Origin: Bacteroidales bacterium
Lineage (GTDB): Bacteria > Bacteroidota > Bacteroidia > Bacteroidales > UBA932
Direction of reading: 5' to 3'
DNA: 64,000 nucleotides
Assembly (NCBI GenBank): GCA_017471085.1
Contig: JAFUWW010000009.1
Coordinates: forward strand, 1 to 64,000
Below, one piece after another: positions 1 through 8,822 of this stretch; the stretch's first letter is position 1, and each line of letters begins with the position of its first letter. The position numbers were made by a program, and so were the translations under genes. The notes beneath the pieces are model-generated. The model made no database searches and was not told the DNA's origin. It saw only the letters and a list, made by a program, of their open reading frames with translations.

Positions 1-283
1 AAGGTGCACCCAAAACCGTGTGATTGCCACCGGGTTTGTTGCATGTTGCTGGAAATGAGTTGGTTGTGAGAAGGCCGATGGCAAAGGTGCACCCAAAACC
101 GTGTGATTGCCACTGGGCTTGTTGCATGTGGCTGAAAATGAGCTGGTTGTGAGAAGGCCGATGGCAAAGGTGCAATCGAAACCGTGTGATTGCCACCGGG
201 CTTGTTGCATGTGGCTGGAAATGAGTTGGTTGTGAGAAGGCCGATGGCAAAGGTGCAATCGAAACCGTGTGATTGCCGCCGGG
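1..283. repeat. 83-bp tandem repeat array, about 3.4 copies
   Basis: Units start at 1, 84, 167 and 250, an exact 83-bp period. The fourth copy matches only to about 283 and then diverges. Copies 1 and 2 share one variant near unit position 8-11 (cacccaaa) and copies 3 and 4 share another (caatcgaa), so the array evolved by local duplication. Copies 2 and 3 contain a short GCCAC/GTGGC inverted repeat. No reading frame is evident. The array probably continues to the left of the window. Function unknown. Confidence 0.93.
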
Positions 284-596
284 GGCCGCTGTAAGTTGTT
301 GACAATTAGTTTGTTCCGCAAACGCATGTGGCAATGGTAGGTGAGAGAGAAAGTGTGTGTGCGTGTGCGAGCATGGACGGGCGATAGCGGGGATGCTGGA
401 GACAAGAGGGGCCGGAACAGAACGAAGCGGAACGGAGTCCCCGGCACGCCACACCCCTCCTCATAAAAAACAGAGGTCAACTCATTTGGAGTCAGCCTCT
501 TGCAGATTGTCAGTTGTTTCCGGGATACGCACGGATCACTTCCATATCGGCCCGGGAAATTCTTGTAACCGGGAGCGTGTTGTTTCCGGGATACGC
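284..596. other. Intergenic stretch downstream of the bat operon, no gene seen
   Basis: About 310 bases with no convincing gene; open frames here look like chance. It lies between the 83-bp repeats and the 3' end of the minus-strand batD/E gene. The one recognisable element is a 36-bp near-copy of the end of batE (listed separately). No clear T-tract terminator for the bat operon was seen. Confidence 0.6.
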
Positions 597-614
597 TCAG
601 ATCACTTCGATATC
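513..614. repeat. Direct repeat duplicating the 3' end of batE
   Basis: Positions 513-548 and 579-614 are a 36-bp direct repeat with three mismatches (offset 66). The right copy contains the last codons and stop codon of the batD/E gene (stop at 597-599). The left copy lies in the downstream intergenic region, as an echo of the gene end. Confidence 0.8.
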
Positions 615-3209
615 CTTGGTGGGGATCCAACCCTGGCGGCCGTCGGAAAGTTCTACGTTGGTGTAGCCGGAAACGGTATCCAGCAGTTTCACGCGGGTGC
701 CTTCGTGCAGGATGAACAGGTCCTTGGCCGAATCGGCCGAAGGGGAACTCTTCACGGACGATACGGGGCGCATGACGATGGCCATGTCCTGCCGCTCGGC
801 CTCCATCTTCTGCCACTGGGCGAAATCCCAGCCCAGGAAGGCGAGAAGGAGGGTGACGATGCCGGCAAAGAAACCGAGACGACGTCGCCCGCTGGTGGAG
901 CCCAGCAAGAACAACAGCGCCAGTGCTACGGTGAGCGCCAGGAAAACCAGCGATAACACGGCCCAGGTATTGGAAGGCAGCAGATAGCACATCTTGTGCC
1001 CCCAGGCCTCGAAGAAGATCTCCGGCACTTCGTCAATGCGGTCCTGCGTCTGGGAACGGGCATATTCCAGATTGTAGCGGACATCACTGTCGGACGGGTC
1101 CAGCCGGAGCGCCCGCTCGTACCAGAGGATGGCCGGGGCCACTTCGCCGGTCTTGAAATACGCGTTGCCCAGGTTGTAATACAGTTCCCGCGACATGAGC
1201 CCGGCCGACCGGACTTCTTCCCAATCCCGCAGGGCCGATGCATAATCGCCGGCCGTATACGCCTCAACGCCCGCTTTCCAGAGCGAGTCGGGATAGGATT
1301 CCGTCGCCTGGGCGGCGAAGGGAGAGACCAGGAGCAGCAATGCCACAACAGCCGTGGCGCCGCCGGTATGTGAAGGTGATTTTTTCATGGAAGAATCGAT
1401 GGCCGTGATGAGCGAGACGGCCTGCTCGTAATGGGCGTTCATGGCATCGTGCCCCGCATCGGGAGCATAGCGGGCGAATTCGCAGGCATCCAGGAGGGCG
1501 GTAAAGTCCGCCGACAGGGACTCGGACACCCCCCGCTCCGTAAGGGCGGCGGCGATGTTTTCCTTGTTCTGGTCGGCCATGTCCATGGAGAGTTTGTCTC
1601 CGACAAAGCCCAGCAGCGAGCGGTGAAGCTCCTCGTAGAAGGCCGTGTAGAGGTTCTTCTGGAGGAATTCATGCGCCTGTGAAAGCCGCTTCAGTGCCAT
1701 GCGGGTTGCCTTGCGGCCGCGGGTACCGGCCACATCGGCCCTTCTGGCGGCCATCTTGCGGAAACCCAGCCAGAACCCCAGGCCGGCAAGCAGCAGAAGG
1801 GCTGCCAGGCCCCACCAGAGCGGAGAATACACAAAGAAACCCTTGCCTGCCCCCAGGGAAGTGCGGGTGCGGATGAAACGGATGTCGTCCCCCAGGTTCT
1901 TCACGCCCTTGCGGTCTACTGTGAGCTGGGAGCCGGAATCGGCCACGGAAGCGCCGGAAGAGGCACTGCGGGCTACCTTGAGCCGGAGCGAATCCGTAGA
2001 AGCCGTCTGATAGCGCCGGGCCGACACATCGTAATATCCATACTTCACCGGGTCGATGGTAAAGTCACCGGGACTGCGCGGGATAAAGGGATATTCGAAG
2101 GTCTTGGAACCGGAAGTGCCGCTCTTGTCGGCATTCACGGTGGTGCGCACGTCGTAAACCTCGAAGTCCGGCGGGAAATTGACCTTGGGAGCCTCCAGAA
2201 GGGCGATATTGCCCTTGCCGGACACTGTTACCAGGAGCGAGGCCGCATCGTGCGTCTTGAGGGAATCCTTGCTGAGCCTGGCCTGGACGCTGAACTCACC
2301 CACACCGCCGCCGAAGGAGGCCGGCGCCCCGGCGGGAAGGGCCGACACATGCAGGGTGGGAGACGAAGTATAGACCCGCTGCCGGGTTGTCACATAGTCG
2401 TTCTCGAAGAAATCGTCGAAGATGGATCCCGTGCTCCTGCGGCGCTGCTGGTTCACCAGACACACCACTTCGGCCGGGTCGATGGACTGGTCCCCCGCCT
2501 TCTGCGGAATGATCACCCACCGGCGCAGCACGGCGGCATTGTACATCTTTCCGTTGAACTGTTCACGCTGGAAGTCGATATTGGAAGGGGATTCCACTTC
2601 CTGGCTCCAGAAGCCGTTGAAAGAAGGGAAGCGGGCATTCTCGAAGCCTACCAGGTTGGTTCTGTGATAGATCTTGAGCGTGGCCGTGACCGGTTCGCCC
2701 ACCACCACGGAAGAGCGGCTCAGGGTCAGGCGCATGAAGATATCGGCTTCGGAACTTTGCGAAGAAGAGGAGGAGCGGCTGCCTGCAGGGGCATCGTCAT
2801 CATCGGCCTGGGCGCTGTCCCTGGAGCCATTGTCCACCACCTGGATGCTCACCGGGCGCGACTGGATCTGGTTTCCCCGCACTTTGGCCGTAGCGGCGGG
2901 AATGGTGAAAGTGCCGGTTTTCCTGGCCTGCAGAATATAGGTATACGAAGTCTGGGAACTCCGGGTGGTCTTCCCGTTCACCATCTGAATACTGGTCGAT
3001 GAACCCTTCTGCGGCCCCCAGACCACGGAGAAATCGTCCCCGGCGCTCCAGTCAAAATCCGACGGAGCGTGCTCTCCTTCCACGATAAACACTACATTGA
3101 AGCGCTCCGACAGTTCCACGATGTTGTGGACCTCCACGCGGATGGACGACTGGGCCCACAGCGGAAGCATCATACAGAGCGATATCAATAGCGTGACAAT
3201 CCTTTTCAT
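597..3209 (-). CDS. batD: BatD-BatE fusion protein (aerotolerance, TPR and SH3)
   Basis: An 870-residue protein that joins two normally separate Bacteroides aerotolerance proteins. The N-terminal part is BatD: signal peptide, beta-rich periplasmic region with an S/D-rich linker near residue 135-155, a membrane helix near 465-485 and a basic cytoplasmic tail. A second hydrophobic segment follows a Met at about residue 608 (nucleotides 1386-1388). From there the protein looks like BatE: a TPR repeat (LYYNLGNAYFKTG), two membrane helices and a C-terminal SH3-like domain. The frame is open throughout; no stop separates the halves. The ATG at 3209 was chosen because the upstream in-frame codons are TTG-led and overlap batC. 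It is the last gene of the operon. Internal initiation at 1388 could also yield separate BatE. Confidence 0.9.
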   Translation of the reverse strand: MKRIVTLLISLCMMLPLWAQSSIRVEVHNIVELSERFNVVFIVEGEHAPSDFDWSAGDDFSVVWGPQKGSSTSIQMVNGKTTRSSQTSYTYILQARKTGTFTIPAATAKVRGNQIQSRPVSIQVVDNGSRDSAQADDDDAPAGSRSSSSSQSSEADIFMRLTLSRSSVVVGEPVTATLKIYHRTNLVGFENARFPSFNGFWSQEVESPSNIDFQREQFNGKMYNAAVLRRWVIIPQKAGDQSIDPAEVVCLVNQQRRRSTGSIFDDFFENDYVTTRQRVYTSSPTLHVSALPAGAPASFGGGVGEFSVQARLSKDSLKTHDAASLLVTVSGKGNIALLEAPKVNFPPDFEVYDVRTTVNADKSGTSGSKTFEYPFIPRSPGDFTIDPVKYGYYDVSARRYQTASTDSLRLKVARSASSGASVADSGSQLTVDRKGVKNLGDDIRFIRTRTSLGAGKGFFVYSPLWWGLAALLLLAGLGFWLGFRKMAARRADVAGTRGRKATRMALKRLSQAHEFLQKNLYTAFYEELHRSLLGFVGDKLSMDMADQNKENIAAALTERGVSESLSADFTALLDACEFARYAPDAGHDAMNAHYEQAVSLITAIDSSMKKSPSHTGGATAVVALLLLVSPFAAQATESYPDSLWKAGVEAYTAGDYASALRDWEEVRSAGLMSRELYYNLGNAYFKTGEVAPAILWYERALRLDPSDSDVRYNLEYARSQTQDRIDEVPEIFFEAWGHKMCYLLPSNTWAVLSLVFLALTVALALLFLLGSTSGRRRLGFFAGIVTLLLAFLGWDFAQWQKMEAERQDMAIVMRPVSSVKSSPSADSAKDLFILHEGTRVKLLDTVSGYTNVELSDGRQGWIPTKDIEVI

Positions 3210-3211
3210 AC

Positions 3212-3916
3212 TTACCAATTCTTTTCCTTTTGACGGGACTTGAGGGCTGCCGCCTTCTTCTGGTCCACTTTCTCCTGGGTTTCCTTCTCTTTCTGCTGGA
3301 TGGCCTGCAGCATCTGCTGGGCCTGCTGAGGCGAGATTTCAGCCTCGCCGCCGCCCTGGTTCTGATCCTGCCGGTTCTGGTTCTGATCCTGATCCTGCTG
3401 ATCCTGATTCTGGTCCTGCTGGTTCTGATCCTGATTCTGCTGGTCCTGGTTTTGGTCCTGGTTGTTGTCGCCATCGCCCTGCTGATCCTGGTTCTGCTGT
3501 TCCATCAGTTTGTTCCGGGCGTAAATGTAGTTCTCCTTCGCCTTCAGGTCGTCGGGACGCAGCCGCAGGCTCTGCTTCAAGGCGTCAACGGCCGCCTGCC
3601 AGTCTTCCTGGGCTATCGCCACGTCGCCCAGATTGAAATAATAGTCGGCCGCAAACGGGGCCTCCATCGCCGCTTCCTTCGCGCCGTCCAGCAGCTTGCG
3701 GGCATTCTCCATGTCCTTTTCCTTGTACAGGGTATTGGCCAGATTGTAAGTGCCGGCCACGGAGGTGGAATCCTGCATCAGGGCCTTGCGGTAGCTGATA
3801 TCGGCCTTGGCAAACTCTCCTTTCCTGAACTGGCGGTTTCCCCGGCGAAGGTCCCCCTTCTGGGCAAAGGCCGCCGTACAGCAGCAGGAGAGCAGTATTA
3901 CCATCAACTTTCTCAT
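3212..3916 (-). CDS. batC: BatC, TPR protein with Q/D/N-rich tract
   Basis: A 234-residue exported TPR protein of the Bacteroides aerotolerance operon, thought to act as a periplasmic scaffold with BatB. Signal peptide at residues 1-18 (ending AFAQ), TPR-like helices at about 20-135 (AGTYNLANTLYKEKD, YYFNLGDVAIAQEDW), then a low-complexity Q/D/N tract at about 140-187 and a charged coiled-coil-like end. The start codon overlaps the batB stop as ATGA, which implies translational coupling. The Q/D/N tract is encoded by an imperfect DNA repeat, so its length is likely to vary between strains. Confidence 0.9.
   Translation of the reverse strand: MRKLMVILLSCCCTAAFAQKGDLRRGNRQFRKGEFAKADISYRKALMQDSTSVAGTYNLANTLYKEKDMENARKLLDGAKEAAMEAPFAADYYFNLGDVAIAQEDWQAAVDALKQSLRLRPDDLKAKENYIYARNKLMEQQNQDQQGDGDNNQDQNQDQQNQDQNQQDQNQDQQDQDQNQNRQDQNQGGGEAEISPQQAQQMLQAIQQKEKETQEKVDQKKAAALKSRQKEKNW
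3356..3499 (-). repeat. Low-complexity Q/D/N-coding repeat in batC
   Basis: Short imperfect repeats of a CAG/GAC/AAC-type pattern encode NQDQ/QDQN units over about 48 residues. On the plus strand it reads as alternating ctgatcctg, ctggtcctg and ctggttctg blocks. It is a likely site of replication slippage. Confidence 0.85.
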
Positions 3917-4917
3917 ATCTCAAACAGTTTCCGGCGGGGCTTGCGCTCACCGATCAGCATTTCAATGACAAACAGTGCGAGCGCGACGGCAAAGAAATAC
4001 ATGTACTGCTCGTCGTACTCCTCAAAGACGATGCTGCCGAACTCTTCGTCTTCCATCCGGCGGATGTCCTGGACGATGGGATTGAGGCCGAATTCCTCGT
4101 TCCCGGCGTGGATATAGGCGCCGTTGCCGGCACGGGCGATGTCACGGAGCGTCTTCTCGTCCAGCCTCGTCACCACAATGCCGCCGTCCTTGTCGCGCAG
4201 CAGGCTGCCGTCCACAGGGATAGGCTGCCCCTCCGCGGAACCCACGCCGATGGTGTACACCTTGATGCCGAACTCGGCGGCCTGCCTGGCGGCTTCCACC
4301 GGATCGTCCTCGTGGTTTTCACCGTCGGAGATGACGATGATCACGCGGCTTTTCTCGCTCTGCGCGCTGAAGCTCTTGATGCTGAGCCTGATCGCATCAC
4401 CGATGGCCGTACCCTGCACCGGGATGGACCCCGTGTCGATGCTTCCGAGGAACATCTTGGCGCTCACATAGTCCGTTGTGACCGGCAGCTGGACAAACGA
4501 AGTTCCGGCGAAGATGACCAGGCCGATGCGGTCGTCCTGCAGCAGGTCCGTCAGGCGGGAGATGGCCAGCTTGGCCCGTTCCAGCCGGTTGGGGGAATAG
4601 TCCTCCGCGAGCATGGAATTGGAGACGTCCAGCGCCACGATGATTTCCGCACCCCTGGTCTTGTGCTCCGAGAGTTTGGCTCCGGTCTGCGGCCGGGCCA
4701 GGCCCAGTACGAAGAACAGGAATCCCAGGCAGAAAAGCACCATCCGCACCCAGCCCTTGGAACGGGAGCGGGAAGGCATCAGGGCCTCCACCAGGGCGGG
4801 ATCGCCGAACGCCTTCACGCGGCGGCTCCTGAAATACCGCAGCAGCCCGTATCCCACCAGGAACACCGGGATGAGCAGCAGCAGATAAAGGAATTTGTAA
4901 TCGGCAAACATCAACAT
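3913..4917 (-). CDS. batB: BatB, von Willebrand factor A membrane protein
   Basis: A VWA-domain inner-membrane protein of the aerotolerance operon. Two N-terminal helices (about residues 9-27 and 58-75), then a VWA domain with the metal-site motif DVSNS at about 97-101, and a C-terminal helix near the end. The frame extends to a GTG at 4920, but the ATG at 4917 overlaps the batA stop as TGATG, the pattern used elsewhere in this operon, so I chose it. It is paralogous to BatA next door. Family knowledge: BatA and BatB form complexes with the TPR partners BatC and BatE. Confidence 0.92.
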   Translation of the reverse strand: MLMFADYKFLYLLLLIPVFLVGYGLLRYFRSRRVKAFGDPALVEALMPSRSRSKGWVRMVLFCLGFLFFVLGLARPQTGAKLSEHKTRGAEIIVALDVSNSMLAEDYSPNRLERAKLAISRLTDLLQDDRIGLVIFAGTSFVQLPVTTDYVSAKMFLGSIDTGSIPVQGTAIGDAIRLSIKSFSAQSEKSRVIIVISDGENHEDDPVEAARQAAEFGIKVYTIGVGSAEGQPIPVDGSLLRDKDGGIVVTRLDEKTLRDIARAGNGAYIHAGNEEFGLNPIVQDIRRMEDEEFGSIVFEEYDEQYMYFFAVALALFVIEMLIGERKPRRKLFEI

Positions 4918-5900
4918 CACGGCATCCTCCTCATCAAAGCGCGCAGCAGCAGTTCCAACAAAAGGCAGAGCAATGCCGCCAGTGCATAGTTTTTATACAA
5001 ATCCTTGTACACCGGGAACGAATCCACGGTGGTACGGGTCTTCTCCATCTGGCCGATTTCCGAGTAAATTTCCGACAGCTTGGTGTTGTCCGTCGCCCGG
5101 AAATAACGGCCGCCGGTATTGTCGGCAATGCTCTTCAGGAGCGGCTCGTCAATTTCCACGGGGATGTTCCTGAGTTCGATGCCCCAGGGGGTCTGCACCG
5201 GATACGGAGCCTCTCCATTAGCCCCCACGCCGATGGTGTAAACCCTGATCCCGTAGGTCTTTGCAATCTCGGAAGCCATGCCGGGGTCGATCTCGCCCAT
5301 GTTGTTCACACCGTCCGTGAGCAGGATCACCACCCGGCTCTTGGCGTCGGAGTCTTTCATGCGCGCCACCGCGGTGGCCAGGCCGTTGCCGATGGCGGTG
5401 CCGTCCTCGATCAGGTCGGTCTGCACTTCCTTCATCAGGTTGATGAGGGTGGCCCTGTCCGTGGTAAGCGGGCACTGGGTGTAACTTTCGCCGGCGAACA
5501 CCACGATGCCCATCCGGTCCGTAGGCCGCTGGGCGATGAACTCGATGGCGATGTCCTTGGCCGCGCTCAGGCGGTCCGGCTCAAAGTCGCGCGCCAGCAT
5601 ACTGGTGGAGACGTCCATCGCGAACACAATGTCGATGCCCTCCGTGTCCACCCTTTCCATCTGGGTGGAGGAACGGGGACGCGCGATGGCCACGACAAGA
5701 AGGCTGAGGGCCGCAATGCGCAGCAGGAAAGGCAGGTGGCGGAGCCAGGAAAAGACAGAGGTTCCCCCTGCCTTCCATCCGTCCAGGGCCGATACCCGCA
5801 TGTGCGGCCGGCGGTCCCGAAGTTCGATCCAGAGATAGCGCAGCACCAGCAGCAGCGGAACGGCAAGGAGCCACAGAAGATGAGGATACTCGAAGAACAT
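4917..5900 (-). CDS. batA: BatA, von Willebrand factor A membrane protein
   Basis: A 327-residue protein: membrane helices at about residues 8-22 and 56-73, a VWA domain with MIDAS motif DVSTS at 96-100, and a C-terminal helix near 305-323. The family is linked to aerotolerance and envelope stress in Bacteroides and to similar operons in Leptospira and Francisella. It sits between the upstream membrane protein (3-nt gap) and batB (TGATG overlap), so it should be translated as part of one polycistron. Confidence 0.93.
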   Translation of the reverse strand: MFFEYPHLLWLLAVPLLLVLRYLWIELRDRRPHMRVSALDGWKAGGTSVFSWLRHLPFLLRIAALSLLVVAIARPRSSTQMERVDTEGIDIVFAMDVSTSMLARDFEPDRLSAAKDIAIEFIAQRPTDRMGIVVFAGESYTQCPLTTDRATLINLMKEVQTDLIEDGTAIGNGLATAVARMKDSDAKSRVVILLTDGVNNMGEIDPGMASEIAKTYGIRVYTIGVGANGEAPYPVQTPWGIELRNIPVEIDEPLLKSIADNTGGRYFRATDNTKLSEIYSEIGQMEKTRTTVDSFPVYKDLYKNYALAALLCLLLELLLRALMRRMP

Positions 5901-5903
5901 GGC

Positions 5904-6929
5904 CTACTCCTCCTGTTTTTGAGACGCCCGGTCGCTGCCGGGCACTACATCCCTGCCAACCTTTGCATCGTCATTGCCGGCCTGGGCGGCCAGCTCCTGC
6001 TGGTACGTGGTCGTGACAAACCTGACGGCGCCGGGAAGCACCTTGGCGTTCTCCTCGTCGGAGGCGGCGAATTTGGCGAACTTCACGAAATCGGCCCGCT
6101 CGAAGAGGTCTTTCATTTCGGCATAAAGGTCTTCCGGGAGGTCATCGGCATCCTTGAGGCCATCGAAGATTTCGGCCGTCGTCATTTCCATGGCGCCGAT
6201 TCCGAACCGGGCGGCGATGTACTCGCGCAAGGCATCCGTAACGCCGGAATAGAAGGCTTTCTGCTTTTCCGGAGCCCAGAATTTGTCGGAACGGAAGGCG
6301 TCCAGCTTGCGGAGGGCGCGGATATGGGCAGGTTCGGCATTTTCCTTGTCGATGACAGCCTTGTGACGGCGGCGGATCCAGCGTACCAGCAGCCACACAA
6401 GGGCCGCCAGCGCCAGGGCGCCGAGCACCCAGGGGAAGATTTCGCCGAAGGTGTAAGGGAACTTCACCTGCGGCTTGATGTCGTTGGGTTCGAAGTTTTC
6501 CATATCCACCTGAGGCTCCGTCACCACCAGCGGATCCGGAGCGCGGAACACCAGCGTATCGGTCCCTACGAGCACGGGGATGTCGGGCAGTTCATAGGTC
6601 CCCCCCATGAAGGCGGTGAGCACCATGGACACCTTGATATCATAACGGGCGGGGGTTTCCTTGCGGCCGCTCACCCGGGTGGAATCCAGCTGCCATCCGC
6701 CGACGATTTCCAGCGGGTTCTCTTTCTCCGGCTTGAAATCCGGCAGGGCCAGCAGGGTTCCTTCCGGGATGCCTGGCAGCACGGCCCCGTACCGCAGCTG
6801 GTCTGCCACCAGCACGGAATCCCGCTTCTGCAAGGGCTCCAGGAATGCATCTCCCGCCTCCGTACGACGGCCTTCGGCATGCATCAGCGTGCACGCCAAC
6901 AAGGCCGGTATAATCAGTTTCAATCTCAT
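5904..6929 (-). CDS. Exported single-span membrane protein of the bat operon
   Basis: A 341-residue protein: signal peptide at 1-18 (ending LMHAEG), an extracytoplasmic beta-rich region, a membrane helix at about 165-185 followed by RRRHK, and a helical cytoplasmic half. This matches the unnamed protein that commonly lies between the DUF58 gene and batA in Bacteroidales, with a topology like DUF4381/BatD-type proteins. The start at 6929 overlaps the DUF58 stop as ATGA; a longer upstream frame only overlaps the DUF58 gene. Probably an accessory subunit of the Bat complex; no enzymatic motif seen. Confidence 0.8.
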   Translation of the reverse strand: MRLKLIIPALLACTLMHAEGRRTEAGDAFLEPLQKRDSVLVADQLRYGAVLPGIPEGTLLALPDFKPEKENPLEIVGGWQLDSTRVSGRKETPARYDIKVSMVLTAFMGGTYELPDIPVLVGTDTLVFRAPDPLVVTEPQVDMENFEPNDIKPQVKFPYTFGEIFPWVLGALALAALVWLLVRWIRRRHKAVIDKENAEPAHIRALRKLDAFRSDKFWAPEKQKAFYSGVTDALREYIAARFGIGAMEMTTAEIFDGLKDADDLPEDLYAEMKDLFERADFVKFAKFAASDEENAKVLPGAVRFVTTTYQQELAAQAGNDDAKVGRDVVPGSDRASQKQEE

Positions 6930-7807
6930 TTTCTGTGGAATAAAGCCATCAGGGCGCGGACATAGTCCTCGTCCGTGGAAATATCTACCCAGTCCACCTG
7001 GTAACGGAGAAGGAGCCGGTCGGCCTGGGAAGTCGCCGAGCGGAACCAACCTTCGTAGGCATTTCTTACGCTCCGGGAAGCCGTGTTCACCCATGCGGAG
7101 GCGCCGGTTTCCGCATCTTTAGCATGTACCAGGCCCACGTTCGGGAGGCGTTTTTCGCGCGGGTCGCTCACCCGGATCACGGACACATCGTGCCGGTTCA
7201 CGGCCACTTTCAGGGCATCCTCGTACCTGGGGCTGCCGTCCGCGGCCACGTCCAGCATGTCGGACAGGATGAAGGCTGTGCATTTCTTCTTGATGGCGTT
7301 CGTCAGGAACCGCAGCGCCTCGCCGATGTCCGTTCCGTTATGACGGGGTTCGTACTCCAGGATTTCCCGGACAATGTGCAGGAAATGGGTGCGGCCCTTG
7401 GCCGGCGGAATGAACTTCTCCACCGTGTCGCTGAACAGGATGCAGCCCACCTTGTCGTTGTTCAGGATGGCCGAGAAGGCGAGCGTGGCGGCGATTTCCG
7501 CAATCTGCTCGCGTTTGGTCCTCACCTGCGTCCCGAAAAGCCCCGATCGGGAGATGTCCACCAGCAGCACCACCGTCAGTTCACGCTCTTCCTCGAACAC
7601 TTTTACGTAGGGCGCATTCATGCGGGCGGTCACGTTCCAGTCCATGTTGCGCACATCGTCCCCCCACTGATACTCCCGCACTTCGCTGAAAGCCATGCCG
7701 CGCCCCTTGAACGCGGAATGGTACTCTCCGGCAAAGATCTGATGACTCAGGGCCTTGGTCTTGATCTCTATCTTGCGGACTTTCTTTATGAGCTCTTCCG
7801 GTGTCAT
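6926..7807 (-). CDS. DUF58 domain protein (MoxR-associated)
   Basis: A 293-residue DUF58 protein, the usual partner of MoxR ATPases. The conserved region GRGMAFSEVREYQWGDDVR begins near residue 36 and is followed by DWNVTAR. A VWA-like core with VDISRSG follows. No membrane segment is seen, so it is probably cytoplasmic and membrane-associated through partners. It overlaps the moxR stop by one base (TAATG) and its own stop overlaps the next start (ATGA). Inferred role: an adaptor of the MoxR chaperone that acts on the VWA proteins BatA and BatB. Confidence 0.9.
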   Translation of the reverse strand: MTPEELIKKVRKIEIKTKALSHQIFAGEYHSAFKGRGMAFSEVREYQWGDDVRNMDWNVTARMNAPYVKVFEEERELTVVLLVDISRSGLFGTQVRTKREQIAEIAATLAFSAILNNDKVGCILFSDTVEKFIPPAKGRTHFLHIVREILEYEPRHNGTDIGEALRFLTNAIKKKCTAFILSDMLDVAADGSPRYEDALKVAVNRHDVSVIRVSDPREKRLPNVGLVHAKDAETGASAWVNTASRSVRNAYEGWFRSATSQADRLLLRYQVDWVDISTDEDYVRALMALFHRK

Positions 7808-8799
7808 TACGGGACAATCACCGCATTAATTACCTTTTCAATGATCTGCTCGGGGGTCACATTCTCCGCTTCCGCCTCGTAGGTGAGGCCGATCCGGTGA
7901 CGGAGCACCTCGTTGCATACGGCGCGGACGTCTTCCGGAATCACATAGCCGCGGCGCTTGATGAAGGCATAGGCCTTGGAGGCCAGCGACAGGGAGATGC
8001 TGGCACGCGGGGAGGCGCCGTAGGAAATGAAGTTCTTCAGATCCTGCAGCCCGTAATCCTCCGGGGTACGGGTGGCGTAGACGATGTCTACGATGTACCG
8101 CTCGATCTTTTCGTCCATATAAACGTCGCGGACCACCTCACGGGCGCGCAGGATGTCCTCCGGCTTCACCACCGCCTGGGCGCGGGGGAATTCCCCGGCA
8201 TTGTTCATGCGGATGATCAGGCGCTCTTCTTCCTTTTTGGGGTAGGAGACCACCACCTTCAGCATGAAACGGTCTACCTGGGCTTCCGGAAGCGGATAAG
8301 TACCTTCCTGCTCGATGGGGTTCTGGGTCGCCATCACCAGGAACGGCTGCGGCAGCTTATAGGTGTTCTCGCCGATGGTGACCTGCTTCTCCTGCATGGC
8401 TTCCAGCAGGGCGCTCTGTACCTTCGCAGGAGAGCGGTTGATTTCATCGGCCAGCACGAAATTGGCGAAGACGGGACCTTTGTGCACTTCGAATTCCTCT
8501 TTCTTCTGGGAGTACACCAGGGTACCCACTACGTCGGCCGGAAGCAGGTCCGGCGTGAACTGGATGCGGCTGAACTTGGCGTCCACCGCCTGCGCCAGCG
8601 TATTGATGGCCAGGGTCTTGGCCAGGCCCGGGACACCCTCCAGCAGAATATGGCCGCCGGAAAGCAGGCCGATGAGGAGATTGTCCACCAGGTGTTTCTG
8701 CCCTACGATCACTTTCCCCATTTCCAGATTGAGCAGGTCTACGAAAGAGCTTTCTTTCTGGATTCGCTCGTTGAGTTCTCGGATATTTACACTTTCCAT
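7807..8799 (-). CDS. moxR: MoxR family AAA+ ATPase
   Basis: A 330-residue AAA_3 ATPase with Walker A GVPGLAKT (55-62), Walker B VLADEI (115-120) and the sensor-type segment MATQNPIEQEGTYPLPEAQ typical of MoxR. It is the first gene of the bat operon and probably powers assembly or metal insertion of the VWA proteins downstream. The ATG at 8799 (MESVNIRELNER) was chosen because residues upstream of it in the open frame are arginine-rich antisense of truA. It is divergent from truA across 23 bases. Confidence 0.95.
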   Translation of the reverse strand: MESVNIRELNERIQKESSFVDLLNLEMGKVIVGQKHLVDNLLIGLLSGGHILLEGVPGLAKTLAINTLAQAVDAKFSRIQFTPDLLPADVVGTLVYSQKKEEFEVHKGPVFANFVLADEINRSPAKVQSALLEAMQEKQVTIGENTYKLPQPFLVMATQNPIEQEGTYPLPEAQVDRFMLKVVVSYPKKEEERLIIRMNNAGEFPRAQAVVKPEDILRAREVVRDVYMDEKIERYIVDIVYATRTPEDYGLQDLKNFISYGASPRASISLSLASKAYAFIKRRGYVIPEDVRAVCNEVLRHRIGLTYEAEAENVTPEQIIEKVINAVIVP

Positions 8800-8811
8800 A
8801 AAATATTTTGT

Positions 8812-8819
8812 TATTTTTG
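8812..8819 (+). promoter_or_regulatory. -7 box of truA, 3 nt from the start codon
   Basis: TATTTTTG fits the Bacteroidota -7 consensus TAnnTTTG. Only three bases separate it from the truA ATG at 8823, so transcription should begin at or beside the start codon (leaderless mRNA). Confidence 0.6.
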
Positions 8820-8822
8820 CAT

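Noticed and set aside
1..283. CRISPR or integron array
   Set aside because: The 83-bp units are contiguous with no unique spacers and no attC-like structure, integrase or cas genes; it is a plain tandem repeat.
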